From Oscarella lobularis (Eukaryota > Porifera > Homoscleromorpha > Homosclerophorida > Oscarellidae), in assembly GCF_947507565.1 (NCBI RefSeq), contig NC_089185.1, positions 3,100,001 to 3,164,000 on the forward strand: a DNA stretch of 64,000 nt, written 5' to 3'. Within the stretch, counting starts at the first letter, position 1; every line of letters begins with the position of its first letter. The notes under the pieces were generated by a model. That model was not told the DNA's origin and ran no database searches. It saw only the letters and a program-made list of their open reading frames with translations. The position numbers and the translations under genes are program-made. Shown piece after piece: positions 12,747 to 23,956 of the stretch.

Positions 12747-14020
12747 CTAAAAAGGGAAGCTGTTGTGAATGCCAGACACCAATTGGGAATAGAGTGGTTC
12801 TATAGATAAAAGTAAATTGCTTAGGCAACGGCATTGTGTCAACTGACCTTTGTCTGGTGATAAGAGGCCATGACGAATTAGAAAATCCAGCAATATCAAA
12901 GCACAGTTTGGTTTGAATTCTCCACTGCACAACTTTGTCTTCACCTGAGACATGTCTCAGAAAATTATTATAGAGCAATGTTTGTTTAGGTACCTCATTG
13001 GCAGACCAACAATAGAATTCTGCCATTTCCTCGTCAATTGGACGGGGAATGAAATCACGAGGAACTTCCAAATCAAACAAAAAATCCGTTTCCGGAAATA
13101 GACCTCGTTCATCTTCATAAAAATAACTGCACCAGGCCCAAAAAATCAAATCGTGATTTAATTAAATATAAGTGTAGTACTTGCCTAATAGTTCCAACAG
13201 AACAAGCTTTGACACTTAGTTCCGGCAGAATGCCCGCCTCTTCCTGACATTCTTTCACAATAGTGTCCGTTGGGTTCATTCCAACAGACATACCGCCAGC
13301 AGCCTGAGTAAATAAGTGAGACTAAACATAAGCAGATGTACTAGGTAATATACCATACCGTATTGTCAAGCATTCCTGGAAAAGTTTGTTTCTGTGGACT
13401 CCGTCTTCCTATCCACATGTAGTACTCAGAATCCGAGCGGTAATAAGCGGATAAATGACAACCGTATTGCTTAACACCAAGTAAACCTAAAAGAGAAAAA
13501 AATAATATAATTGATATTGAATTTCTAGCTAACCAGCCGCTGCTCTTTCTATAGCGAATACTGGTGTCTCCATAAAGTTTTTTGTCACGCTGTAGCACTG
13601 TAAAGAAATACAATATTATTAATTAATTAATTAATTAAATGTGATACCTCGTTTCGCCAGCCCTGTAGACATTTTATGACTTTTTCGTCTCTCAGTTGAA
13701 TTAGAACTCGTTCCATTGCTTCGCTTCTTGTTTCGCTCGTTTTGAGAGTGTCTGATAGTTTTACGGTGCGATTCGTTCGGTTTACGTCGAAGACGGACGG
13801 AAAGCGTTCGAAATGAATTAGAATGTCGTCGCGAATTATTCCTAGCTGCTCGGAGTCCACGAAAAAAGAAAAGCAATCCTGCGATAAACGATCTTCCCCA
13901 CAGGGAAAGCCGAATCGTAGCCAAATCTGACTCTATACCAAATTCCAACTCACCTTTACTGAAACGGTTGCATTTGTGAATATGCTCCACCATCTTTTGT
14001 CCCCAAGGAATGCTGCACAT
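12747..14020 (-). CDS. Nudix hydrolase of the DUF4743 / NUDT20-24 (Tnr3-like) family
   Basis: Seven exons: 14020-13954, 13892-13648, 13597-13534, 13486-13359, 13303-13185, 13126-12994, 12944-12747. The N-terminal half matches the DUF4743 domain (VDSEQLGIIRDDILIHF, GWRNE). The Nudix box is GGMSVGMNPTDTIVKECQEE followed by AGI. The REUxEE core is kept as KECQEE, but the first canonical Glu is Met, as I recall is also seen in plant NUDT20/24. Fungal relatives (Tnr3, YJR142W) act on damaged thiamine diphosphate, so metabolite repair is a plausible role. Intron 5 starts with GC: AG|GCAAGT. The exon 2 acceptor (position 13892) was chosen by phase and is the least certain junction. Confidence 0.85.
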
Positions 14021-14168
14021 TTTTTCCTACTGTTTAGCGCGCGTTAGCCGCTGCCTCGCGTGTATTTTTGTCCAGGTGTAATTGGATAAAAAAACTGCAA
14101 TTTATTTTGGGTAGATCGCCCCTACCTTTACACGCCTACGACGTCTCGGTTTTATACAAAAAGCTCTG

Positions 14169-14402
14169 CTATTGCACTTTTTTCTTCTTTTTCTGGTGAG
14201 CCTTTCCTGCTGCAGGAGATCTCACGCTATCCGTTTTTCTTTTCTGCAGTCGATCGTCACTCGACGACTCCCCTCCTTCGTCGTCAGTTGAAGCAGGTAC
14301 GAGAACAACTGCTGCAAGACAGGCGAGCTGAAATAGGGCTCCAATGAAAAGACCGTATTTCAAAACAAGATCAATCCACGTTTCTTCAGGTCCTTCCAGC
14401 AT
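14169..14402 (-). CDS. MANBAL: MANBAL family small membrane protein
   Basis: A 77-aa ORF with one transmembrane helix (LKYGLFIGALFQLACLAAVVL) and a very basic Lys-rich C-terminus (AHQKKKKKVQ). The order of a short acidic N-terminus, the YGLFxGAxFQL helix and a Lys tail matches vertebrate MANBAL as I remember it; its biochemical function is unknown. The coding region is a single exon. A CTCTAG directly precedes the ATG and could be the acceptor of a 5' UTR intron. It is 148 bp upstream of the Nudix gene on the same strand and divergent from Akirin. Confidence 0.85.
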   Translation of the reverse strand: MLEGPEETWIDLVLKYGLFIGALFQLACLAAVVLVPASTDDEGGESSSDDRLQKRKTDSVRSPAAGKAHQKKKKKVQ

Positions 14403-14723
14403 CTAGAGAGCAACTTACGACGAAGGAAACAACGTTTGTTTACGATTTAACGTGCGTTAACTATTTAACTAAGGCAGTAGACACGGGTAATTTTCTGGGT
14501 AATTTTCAAAGCGTATGCATTTTAGTTGGTTTGAATTTCGATATTAGTACTTGCGTACTTCTCGTGTTGACGCGTTGCCACACACAAAAAACGCATAGTA
14601 ATCCGGGGCATGCAGACAGCGCCTCATTGGTCAGATCAATAATCGGATAACATATTAAAGATCGTCCCCCTCCCACCGCGAAGTGAACGAACGAAGCATT
14701 GTTTCCGACATTCGCGACTCGCA
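14403..14723. promoter_or_regulatory. Divergent intergenic region MANBAL / Akirin
   Basis: 321 bp between the two start codons. It is expected to hold both promoters and 5' UTRs. No coding exon or repeat is seen. Confidence 0.4.
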
Positions 14724-15385
14724 ATGGCCTGTGCGACGCTAAAGCGAAGCTTTCACGAAGCAAACGCGTTCGAACCGAGTCCGAAACGCCGTCGATGCAC
14801 GTCCGGCTCGATTCTCTCCCAAACGGCGTCGCCGGACATCATGGCACAATCGCAGTGCTCAACGTTTGCCCAAGCGACGACTCCAACGCGACCAGGTATC
14901 GAAAGAACGCGATTACGGTCGATAAACGCATAGGGGCCCCCTTTCTCGTTTTTTTCCTCAAGACGAACTCACTTCGAGCATTCGTTCGGAGTGGAAGCGA
15001 CTCGCGCGACGACGAAAGATTCTCGAGAGCGACGAAATCGACGAATCCCCTTCGGGGGCCCCAGTGGACGAATCTCGAACGAAAGAACCGGCGATATTCA
15101 CTCTAAAACAGGTGAAAATGATTATCGAACGTCTGTGGAAGGAGAGAGAACAGCACATACGGGAAGAATACGAGAAAGTTCTGTCGGAAAAATTAGCAGG
15201 TGAAAAAATTCGAATCGGACATACGGGAAATTTAATTTTTTCTTTTAGAACAATACGAATCGTTTGTGAAGTTCAGTCAAGATCATCTTCAGAAAAAATT
15301 TTCTGGAGATAGCATCAGCTGTTAGTTTCCCAATTAAAATATTTAATTTTTAATTAATATTTTTTCTTTTCAAGATGTGTCCTGA
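14724..15385 (+). CDS. AKIRIN: Akirin, nuclear cofactor
   Basis: Four exons: 14724-14895, 14963-15199, 15249-15320, 15375-15385 (163 codons). The N-terminus MACATLKR with the nuclear localisation motif SPKRRRC is the Akirin signature. The C-terminal helix is also conserved (FTLKQVKMIIERLWKEREQ, then REEYEKVL and YESFVKFSQDHLQKKF). The protein ends in SYVS, the invariant Akirin terminus, which here requires a final coding exon of only 11 nt. Akirins link transcription factors to chromatin remodellers in innate-immune gene induction and in vertebrates also help import proteasomes into the nucleus. It is convergent with CLCA. Confidence 0.95.
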
Positions 15386-15638
15386 ATCGTTTTCCTTCTC
15401 CTTCTGTGCCGTTTTTGAGAGAGATGATAGTCGCGTGGAATTCTATGATGTGTGGTTGAAGAGACTTTATATGTAGATAAATCTTTTGATTTGTTGCATT
15501 GTCCGTTTAATAGTACTCATCTATAGCGTTTGTGAGCATAATAAAACACTAAGCATCACGAAGAAATGAATGAATGATACTACTGTGCTATTGGGTGTCA
15601 TTGCACATGCCTGCATGCGTTCATAGTCTATGTACTAC

Positions 15639-18600
15639 TCATAGTCTCAAGATGAGTCCACAGACCACCAGGATAAATAGATTAATAGATAGGGTTTCGC
15701 TACCGGATGTGACTGAGGCTGTGAGCATGAATTGGGCAATGTTGGATACTTCTGATGGATTTCCGGCTTTGTCTTTTGATGTGATTGCTACGAAGTAGGG
15801 CCAAGTGCCGTTGTACACGGTGAACGTTACTTCCTGTTGCTCTCCAGCTGGCAAAGGGGTCAGCGATCCGGAGACAACGTCATCGGATCCGACTTGAGGC
15901 GCGGAAGAAAACTTATCAAGAAGACGAGTGAAATTTCGCGATACTCTGACATCATAGGAAGCAACTAAATTAGATCAAATAATAAGGATAGAGAGAGAGA
16001 GAAAAGGATGCGAGACTGACCTTTTCCCGTGTACGAATTATCGCCCGGTGCACTCCACCGTATCGTCACAGTCGCTTTCATGAGACTCGACTCAGCGACC
16101 ATCAAATCCATCACTTTAGCTGGCGCCATGCGATCGGTTTTCCCGTCATAGTTCTCCAACTGAAACGCGCCCGCGGCACGGACTCGCACGAAGGCGGACA
16201 GCTTCCGAGGTTCGAGCTGTTCGCGTCGAACGACGTTCGGAAGCCGTCCCTCCAACTCGTCATCAGACATCATGGCAATGTCGTCGAGATGTCGCACGCC
16301 GACAGCTAAGGCCGAGTCGTCGTCAGAGGAAGCGCGCACGATGACGTTGTATCGTCCGTTGATGCTGTAGTCAGAGAAATAGGCTCCGTAGACGCCGTCA
16401 TTCGCGTACATATCAGGTGCTAGAGAATATAGAGAAATCAATACTTTTAAATATATATATATATAAGGGGGATTACCGATTCCATTGTCTTTGAGAGTGA
16501 TCAATGCTCGAGTTGCATTAGGACGACTGATTTCGGCGATGACGTTCGCTCCGACGACGGCGCGATAGCCCATCATAACGCGCGCCGTGATTAGAACGGC
16601 TTGGGGATATTGAACGGTTGTCGCACTGACAAACGTCGTCACAGTGAGAGGCGGAAGAGAAGCCATTGCCATGGTTGATTGCTTTGACGACGTTCGTCTC
16701 GACGACACCGAAACGGTGACTGCTTGAACAGCGGAAGAAATAGACGGATTCGAAATTTCATACTCCCACCAACCACTCTAAAAGAAAAAATTAAACAATA
16801 ATATTTATACGTGATATTTATATTGCCTCTGCTGTTGAAGGTAGGCTGATCTGTATTGAACTGAATGCCCTGTTGAGAGTATACATAGACGTATTCAATG
16901 AACTTGTGACTCGGCCTGAAGGAGATATGAGTCTCGCTTGAATAGCGTGCTTGTCCCTCGACACGCTCGCATTCCACATGACAAAGAACTCGGTTGATTG
17001 ACCAATACCAGCGTCAATCATAAAACGATGATGATCGCTTTCATTAGGTCTGATCACGTGAACGTCCGACGCGACTTGCATGAGAGGATTGACAGTCGAA
17101 CGCGACGACTGATCGGAAAGAGTCATCAACGCTTCATTGAGCATCTGAGTATCAGCCTAGAGAAATAATAATAATAATAATTAATTGATTAAATGAATTA
17201 GGGTTAGACCACATGGTCAGTATCTTTACCTCTCTTCCATCGTTATCCGCATAGAAAACCATGCCGCTTGAGTCCTCAGACAATACCCCCAGGCGTTGAG
17301 ACGCAAGAGGACCGAGCCCTATCGTATGTACTGTAATCCCGGCTGCTTTGAGAAGCGGCGCGGCGCTCGATATCAAAGGCGTTTCATTCTCCTCTCCATC
17401 CGACATAACAATCAACGATCCCCCGACAAACGGTATCCTCTCCACATCCGTATTCGCGTCGACGTCACGCAACCCTGTTAATACTTCCAAGCCTTTTAAT
17501 AGCCCCGAACCGATGCCCGTGTTTCCGCCCGCTTCATCGGTCGTGGGCAACGCTTGACTTAGTGTTCGTCGATCGGTCGCGTTCCATAGAGCGCGTAGGG
17601 GAAGTCGTATTGTTCCCGTTGTCTGGAGTGTCACTATTCCGATTCGCGTGCCTGGCGTTGCCGTGGCGATATAGAGATGGGCCGCTTGACGAAGTCGATC
17701 CATTTTATCGTCGATTTTCATACTGAGGGAGAGATCGAGAACGAAGACAAAGTTCTCGAAACGAGATCCAGAGTGAATGTACTAGAGAGAGAAAGATTAT
17801 TAGTATTAGAATCAATATTTTTTCTTTATCTTTACTCTGAATGTTGGCTTGGTGTCTTGGTCCCTGGATCCGGCTTTGTTTGCGTCATTGCTAAAGTCAT
17901 TATGTGATGTTATGACGTCCCACGTGCTCCGGTACGAACAAAAGCGATTCTGAAAATTTGGTGCGGCGCGATTGTGCTTCACTGACTCGTCGTCGCCGTC
18001 ATTACAAAATCGATCGACCTTTGCACAGAAATAATTAGACAAGAAGCCCCCTCCAAACTTAATTAAAATGACTCACAGAGTCAATGTACTGTCGAAACAT
18101 AATCGATCCTCGCGTTCGAAAAGACGGATCCGTTTCGAGACGACAAGATGACGTCAAGCTGAAAGCCGAACAGGAATTGCCGTCGGCATCGACTACTTTT
18201 CCCTAGAGGGCGTGGCGAATTAATTATTTAATTAGTGAGTTCTTCCAGGAAATGTATCCGTTTTTTACCTTCTTGGAAAGTTCGACAGCGCAGCCCGTTC
18301 CTTCCGTTGTTCCTTCGTCGGACAAATAAGCGACGTCCGAACCGATGCCGTATTCGTCGAAAACTCCCCATCGTAGATGAGCCCATTCGTGAACGATCAT
18401 TTTCTCAGCCGGACTTATGTCTTGGTACTAGAGAATGACGCGTCTAGGAGGTGGGTGGAGTGGGTGGGGTCCCCTTTTACCTCAGTCAGTCTATCCGGCG
18501 TTATGTGCATGTATTCGCCTTCCATGCCACACACGCTGCCTCGACTCAACACGTACGCGGTGTCTTCGCCAGGGACGGCAGGCAAATCGATGCGAATGTT

Positions 18601-18891
18601 GGCATTTGCGAATGTTTCGCCGCCGGGTTGCTTGTAGAACGACTGCGATGACCACGATTCGGGAACGAGAATCGTGACGTCACGGAAATAAGCTCGACGT
18701 CTCGTCGCCGTGTACAGATACGCCGATGCCTTTGTGAACGCTTGCTCGATTTCGGTGAAGAGGCGACCGCTTTCGGGAACGCTTTCGCCGATGGCGATGG
18801 CGATGTTTTCGTAGCCGTTGTCTTTGAGAACGATTTGGCACGTCGATTGGGATGCGAGGGTTAGTAGAAGGACGAGAAGCAGGGGAAGCAT
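15639..18891 (-). CDS. CLCA: CLCA family (calcium-activated chloride channel regulator)
   Basis: Nine exons: 18891-18481, 18427-18269, 18202-18077, 18018-17836, 17781-17230, 17156-16827, 16777-16477, 16419-16021, 15964-15639, giving 928 aa (human CLCA1 914). A signal peptide (MLPLLLVLLLTLASQSTC) precedes the CLCA N-terminal metalloprotease domain with zinc site HEWAHLRWGVFDEYG. A VWA domain follows with MIDAS DLSLS, then a beta-sheet region and a fibronectin-like segment. The hydrophobic C-terminal tail (LSINLFILVVCGLILRL) may anchor it in the membrane. Family members are secreted or surface proteins that self-cleave and modulate chloride currents. Intron 6 appears to start with GC (GAG|GCAATA), as no GT precedes the in-frame stop. 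Confidence 0.95.
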
Positions 18892-19186
18892 TGTGCTGTG
18901 CGATAGGATAGTCTTCTGAAGCAGAGATTGGGGGTCTGTCGCTTTATTAGCTTTGCGGTTTAGTTCCTGAGTCGTGTACTCATGGACTCTCGACCGGAAT
19001 TGACGTCATCGTACCAAGAAGAGACCGCGAGCCCTGTCGCCGTTTCTCCGGGAAGTCACCACGGCAAAGTTCACATATTATTTTTAGCAAAAAATAAATC
19101 TAGTATGCAGTCGAGATAATTTCGTGCGTGAAAATCTAAATAACTTTACGCGCTAGCGCGGCATCTTACCGCACGCTAACTGAGCA
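18892..19186. promoter_or_regulatory. Divergent intergenic region CLCA / EMC3
   Basis: 295 bp between the two start codons. It is presumed to contain both promoters. No further gene is seen. Confidence 0.4.
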
Positions 19187-20683
19187 ATGGCCGAACTGCT
19201 TCTCGATCCAGACATCCGTATTTGGGTCATTCTTCCCATAGTCATCATCACTCTTCTAGTCGGAGTGCTTCGGCATTACGTCATAATGCTGTTGCATCGA
19301 GAAAAACGACTAACCTTAGAAGCACTTCGAGATGGGCAAGACTTTGACGTCATCGCTCGCTCAAATAGCAATTATCCTCTCAAATTTTTAGTCAGGCATT
19401 GATGAGAAGCCAACGACTACGAGCAAATGGGCATTTCCTTCCCGGAAAGGTCAGATAGGTGACGTACTAAAAAACCTCTTCATTCCGGAATGTTCACCTT
19501 ATAAACTTTAATTAAATTATTCTGGAATGGTCACCATGACTCCTTATAAACTTTAATTAAATTAGACTAGTATTTTTATATGAATTTGGAGAGATTTTTT
19601 TCTAGGCATTTGTTATGCGGAAAGATTATTTCAATGACGAAAATGACGGCTACTTTAAGAAGGAAAAGAGGGAGTCGCCTCCATCGAATCCCATGGGTGG
19701 TAAGGCGAATTTATCTCAGCGAGCAAAAGCGTGGAATATTTCGTTTCAGATCCAACTATGATGCTTGATATGGTGAAGGGAAATTTGACGAATCTCGTGC
19801 CGATGATGGTGATTGGTGGATGGATTAATTGGACCTTTTCTGGCTTCGTAGCCAGTGAGTATTAATCAATTTTTTTGATAAAATTTTTCAACTGGAATTG
19901 GTGTTCTTGTTTAGCCAAAGTACCCTTTCCTTTGACAACCCGCTTCAAAGCGATGCTTCAACGCGGAGTACAACTATCTACCTTAGATGCCTCATGGTAC
20001 AGTCACTTTGATTATCAAAATTAATTAAAAGTCTACGTTCTTTGATAGGGTTAGCTCAGCGTCTTGGTATTTCCTCAACTTCTTTGGACTCCGAAGTGTT
20101 CTCACCTTGATATTAGGTCATCATGAAGGTAAGACCTTATTAGCTGGCTTTTTGTATGGAATCAATGCACTCTCGCAGCTGTTCCTGATCAAATGAACTT
20201 TGTTACGCCTTCATTTGATGCGGGTCCAGATCCAGCCAAAGCAATGAAGGTGAGACATAGAGGGCTCCCAGCACTACTGAATTCTCAATTAACCGCAATC
20301 CTCTTGGTTAATGGAGAACCCCCAGCAGTAATTCTTAATGAACCGCAACTCAGCCGGTTAATAGAGGACCCCCAGCATTACTGTGAACCACAAGTCTGCT
20401 GATTAATTAATAGAGGACCCTTCTCAATGAACCGCAACTCTATTAGAGGACCCTGAGCTCTACCTCAGTTAGCCACAAGTCTGAGGGTCTCCTGCTATAC
20501 TAGAGGACCCTGAGCTCTACTTCAGTTAGCCGCAAGTCTGCTGGCTAATAGGGGACCTTGTTCTATTAGTGGTGACTGCAATTGCTTTGTCTCTTCTCGC
20601 AGGCTGAGTGGGAAGCGTTGCAAATCATCAAACACGAGTGGAAACTCGAAAGAATCGAAGAAGAAATAATTCGCCAGACATAG
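19187..20683 (+). CDS. EMC3: EMC3 (TMEM111), ER membrane protein complex subunit 3
   Basis: Eight exons: 19187-19335, 19392-19449, 19606-19699, 19750-19854, 19915-19996, 20049-20128, 20179-20249, 20603-20683. EMC3 is the Oxa1-superfamily insertase core of the EMC. The first helix matches ([20 protein letters not shown]), then [59 protein letters not shown]. Three transmembrane helices are visible. Intron 1 starts with GC (GG|GCAAGA); this is required to restore DGQALMRS. Exon 3 has two donors 3 nt apart (19696 or 19699), and the stronger one keeps a Gly aligned with the vertebrate residue. The last intron holds a degenerate minisatellite. It is convergent with importin-alpha, 143 bp apart. 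Confidence 0.95.
20255..20575 (+). repeat. Degenerate minisatellite in the last EMC3 intron
   Basis: About five to six diverged copies of a unit near 50 bp. Each copy carries an AGAGGACCC-like block, a CAG/CTC spacer, an AACCGCAA-like block and TCTGCTGATTAAT. Clear copies begin near 20262, 20309, 20357, 20410, 20443 and 20500. The intron is 353 nt, several times the local norm, because of this array. Confidence 0.75.
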
Positions 20684-20826
20684 ATAGATAGATAGACAAA
20701 ATGAATGTGGCGGAGGAATCACGTTTCTCTTTTTACAAATTACACATGCAGTACTTAGGAGGAGAGAAACAAAAGAAATTCATCATTGTACACCACGTAA
20801 AGAGAGAGAGAGAGAGCTAAGTAGAT

Positions 20827-23415
20827 TCAGGAAAAATTGAACGCTTGGGCACCAAAATTGACCATTGAAGCCGTTGGAATTCCAGACGGTGGAATTCCAA
20901 AAGAGAATTGGCCTTGAGCGTTCACTTGAGGAGCAATTTCCTCCACTTCCTCATCCTATAGGAAATAAATAAATAAATAGATCTAGACTTTTTTATCTAT
21001 GTACGTACCTCTTCGGAGAAATATTTATCAATTATTCCGAAGGCACTTTTGTAGACGGCTTCGTTTTCGTGCTGCTGCAAATCTTCGAGTTTGTCTAGAC
21101 CTGAGAACATAGGAGAACAGATAAGGGGGGTTAGGGTTAATAAATAAAGCAATTCTTTTCTTTAGTCACTCACCCCCTGCTTCTTCTATAGACGAAGCAA
21201 CTTGAGTCAAAGCGTGAGGATTATACTCTGCGGCAGACTAGGAGAAGACTGACGCATACAGATATGGAAGTATAAGTTTCTTACGGCGAGGATGTTGCTA
21301 AGGCCGTCTAGTAGCACAGTGACAGTCTAAAAGTAGAAATAATATCAATAATAGAGACTCTTATATACAAACTTTTGCGTCTTTGACTGTGAGAAGATCA
21401 CAGAGTGGTTTCAAAACGCCTTGATGCACAAGAAACAAATTCTAGATGAGAAGGAAACGTGATAGTCAGAGACAATGTATATATCTATATATACCTGTTC
21501 CACTGTTGCTCCTGAAGTGTAATTGGTTATAGCCCATATTGCTTCCTTTTGGGACTTGAAATCGTCCTAAGAAACGAAGATAATTAATTCTTTTATGTAT
21601 TACGATTTTGTACATACATCTGTGAGTATGTTAATGAGTGGTTGAATAATTCCAGCATCAGCTACAGCCTGTATAAAAGAATTATGAACGATTTTTTATT
21701 AATTAAAGTCATCTTCTTCTTACTCTGATTTGTTCTGATGTTCCTGCTGTGACGTTGGATACAGTCCAGGCGGCCTCCTAAATTAAAAAATAATTAATAA
21801 AGTTTATTTTTTGACTGTCACTCTGTCTAACCTTCTTGATACTTGGCTTTGAATGTCTCAGCAAAGCGGGGAAGTATTGGAGACCATTTGAATCCAAGAC
21901 AACCTGAATCAAAATTAGATTTAATTATATTGAATTTTAATTGATGTGCCTGTGTTTGAATGTCAGATCCAGTGACAATATTTCCAATTGCTCTCAGAAC
22001 AGGAATCTATATTCTCTTATTAATTAATTTATTAATAAGAGCGTTCATAAGTACCAGAAGTTTTGTTTCTTGACTGCCAAGCAATGTCACCATTTGGGGA
22101 ACAATTCCACAATCAACAATCATCTAAAAATTAATTAATACTAATTAATTAATTAAAAATTCGTGTGAGTCTTGATTTACCTGTACTCTCTCTTCTGTGC
22201 TATCAGTGAGATAGGCAAAAGCCCAGCAACAGTCTGATACAACCTGAACAAATTCAAGTCAAAGATCAGATAATAATATAAAGGGATTTTAAGAAAAGAC
22301 CTCTTTGTCAGAATGAAACAGAAGTTGACACAAAGAAGGAAGAATCTAAAGGAAATAGATATATAATTTTTCAATTAATTATGTATGATCTTACCGCTAT
22401 AACTGCTTCCGTTGACGGAGATGGATTCTTATTTCGACACAAATTAGAAAAAGTCCACACAATTGTCCTTAGAAAGGTCACCTAATAAATATTATGTATG
22501 ATCTCTATAGTATTGACTCTGAATTATTTATAGGCCTACGTCAATTGTTGGAGTAAGCAAGGCAATCAACGGCGGAATTACATTATGCTTAACAACAAAA
22601 TCTCTCAAATGAGCTCCATCACCTAAACAACAAAAATAAATAGATAAATAAATACGAAAATTAGATATGTACCAGCAATATTCCCCAAGGCCCATACAAC
22701 TTGCTCAGCGATTCTCATATTCGCCGGCACAGAGAGAAGTCGAATGAGAGCTGGCACGGCGCCAGAATCGACAACAGCGCAAGTGTGCTGTGACTCGCTC
22801 GAAGCAACATTCGTGAGTGCCCAAGCGGCTTCGTATTGAAGATTCGGATTATCCGATTTGAGAAAGGAGACGAATTTCGGTATAAATCCGGCATCAATTA
22901 TTGCATCAATAGGCGGATGACGTTCACGTGAGAGTAATTTTCTCGCTGTCTGGAGACCGTCTAGTTGGACGTTTACTAATGGCGATGACATTTTTTCCAG
23001 CATTGTTGACAGTGACGTCGGTATAGCCTATATTAAATTATTTAATAGATTTTTTTGCGCACGTTTGCGCAACTGTTGCGCATGGTTTTCTTACTTTTCG
23101 ATTCGATTCCTTTAGAGGACTGCTGCTGTCTTCGTCGACGGCGACGTTGCGTCGTTTGAGGATTTGTTCGCTTCGTTTCGACTGGGCGAGGGAGAAATTT
23201 TAGGCGAAAAACGGTCTCTCAAAGGGGTCCCCCCCGAATCGAAAGTAGTACTTTGCGCAATTCTACCACTTCGTCCGTGCGACGTCGCCTTAGTTCCTGT
23301 AGAAAAACCGTGAATATGCATATGTGACGAGCGATTCGTCGTCGAAACCGACCTCGTGATCTCTTCCTTTGTTTTTGAAGGACTTGATTCGCGAATTTTC
23401 TTTCGTCGTCGACAT
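20827..23415 (-). CDS. KPNA: Importin-alpha (karyopherin alpha), nuclear import adaptor
   Basis: Nineteen exons, starting 23415-23353, 23296-23252, 23181-23095, 23027-22673, 22622-22540 and continuing through 22481-21009 to 20955-20827, giving 532 aa, the usual length. The IBB domain is split over three short exons ([34 protein letters not shown]). ARM repeats follow with the NLS-binding W-xxx-N arrays: [77 protein letters not shown]. The C-terminal helix [17 protein letters not shown] binds CAS in the family. It recognises classical NLS cargo and importin-beta. The intron after exon 10 starts with GC (CAG|GCACAT). The subfamily (KPNA2-like) is tentative. Confidence 0.97.
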
Positions 23416-23756
23416 AGTGACACCACGGTTCAAACCCAACGCGAGAGAGCGACTGAACGTGCCTCGAAACGGATTCTAATTCAAAAGGGGTACGTGATCA
23501 GTTTCTCGAACGATGATTGGCCGAACAGCGGTCACGCCGTTCCCATCTTTCCCGGCTGAGTAACAATATCAATAGCGTGGTGTTGCCTACAGAAACGGCG
23601 TGACGTAATAAGCCAAAGCATTTACGCAGTAGCCGCGATCACACGGGATGGTATCTTCCTCTGCGCCGGGCTGTTGGTCGTGTATACGCTGTAGCAAACA
23701 GTCGAAACGGTTAGTTTTGATGACGTAGTGTAGCTTCGTACAGTGTACGATGAAGA
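23416..23756. other. Region between importin-alpha start and the assembly gap
   Basis: 341 bp upstream of importin-alpha. It should contain that promoter. An ATG just before the gap (23749) cannot be assigned to CPT1. No family match was recognised. Confidence 0.4.
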
Positions 23757-23956
23757 NNNNNNNNNNNNNNNNNNNNNNNNNNNNNNNNNNNNNNNNNNNN
23801 NNNNNNNNNNNNNNNNNNNNNNNNNNNNNNNNNNNNNNNNNNNNNNNNNNNNNNNNNNNNNNNNNNNNNNNNNNNNNNNNNNNNNNNNNNNNNNNNNNNN
23901 NNNNNNNNNNNNNNNNNNNNNNNNNNNNNNNNNNNNNNNNNNNNNNNNNNNNNNNN
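23757..23956. other. Assembly gap of 200 Ns
   Basis: Exactly 200 consecutive n characters. A round number suggests a placeholder rather than a measured length; the missing 5' exons of CPT1 need more space than this. Confidence 0.98.
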
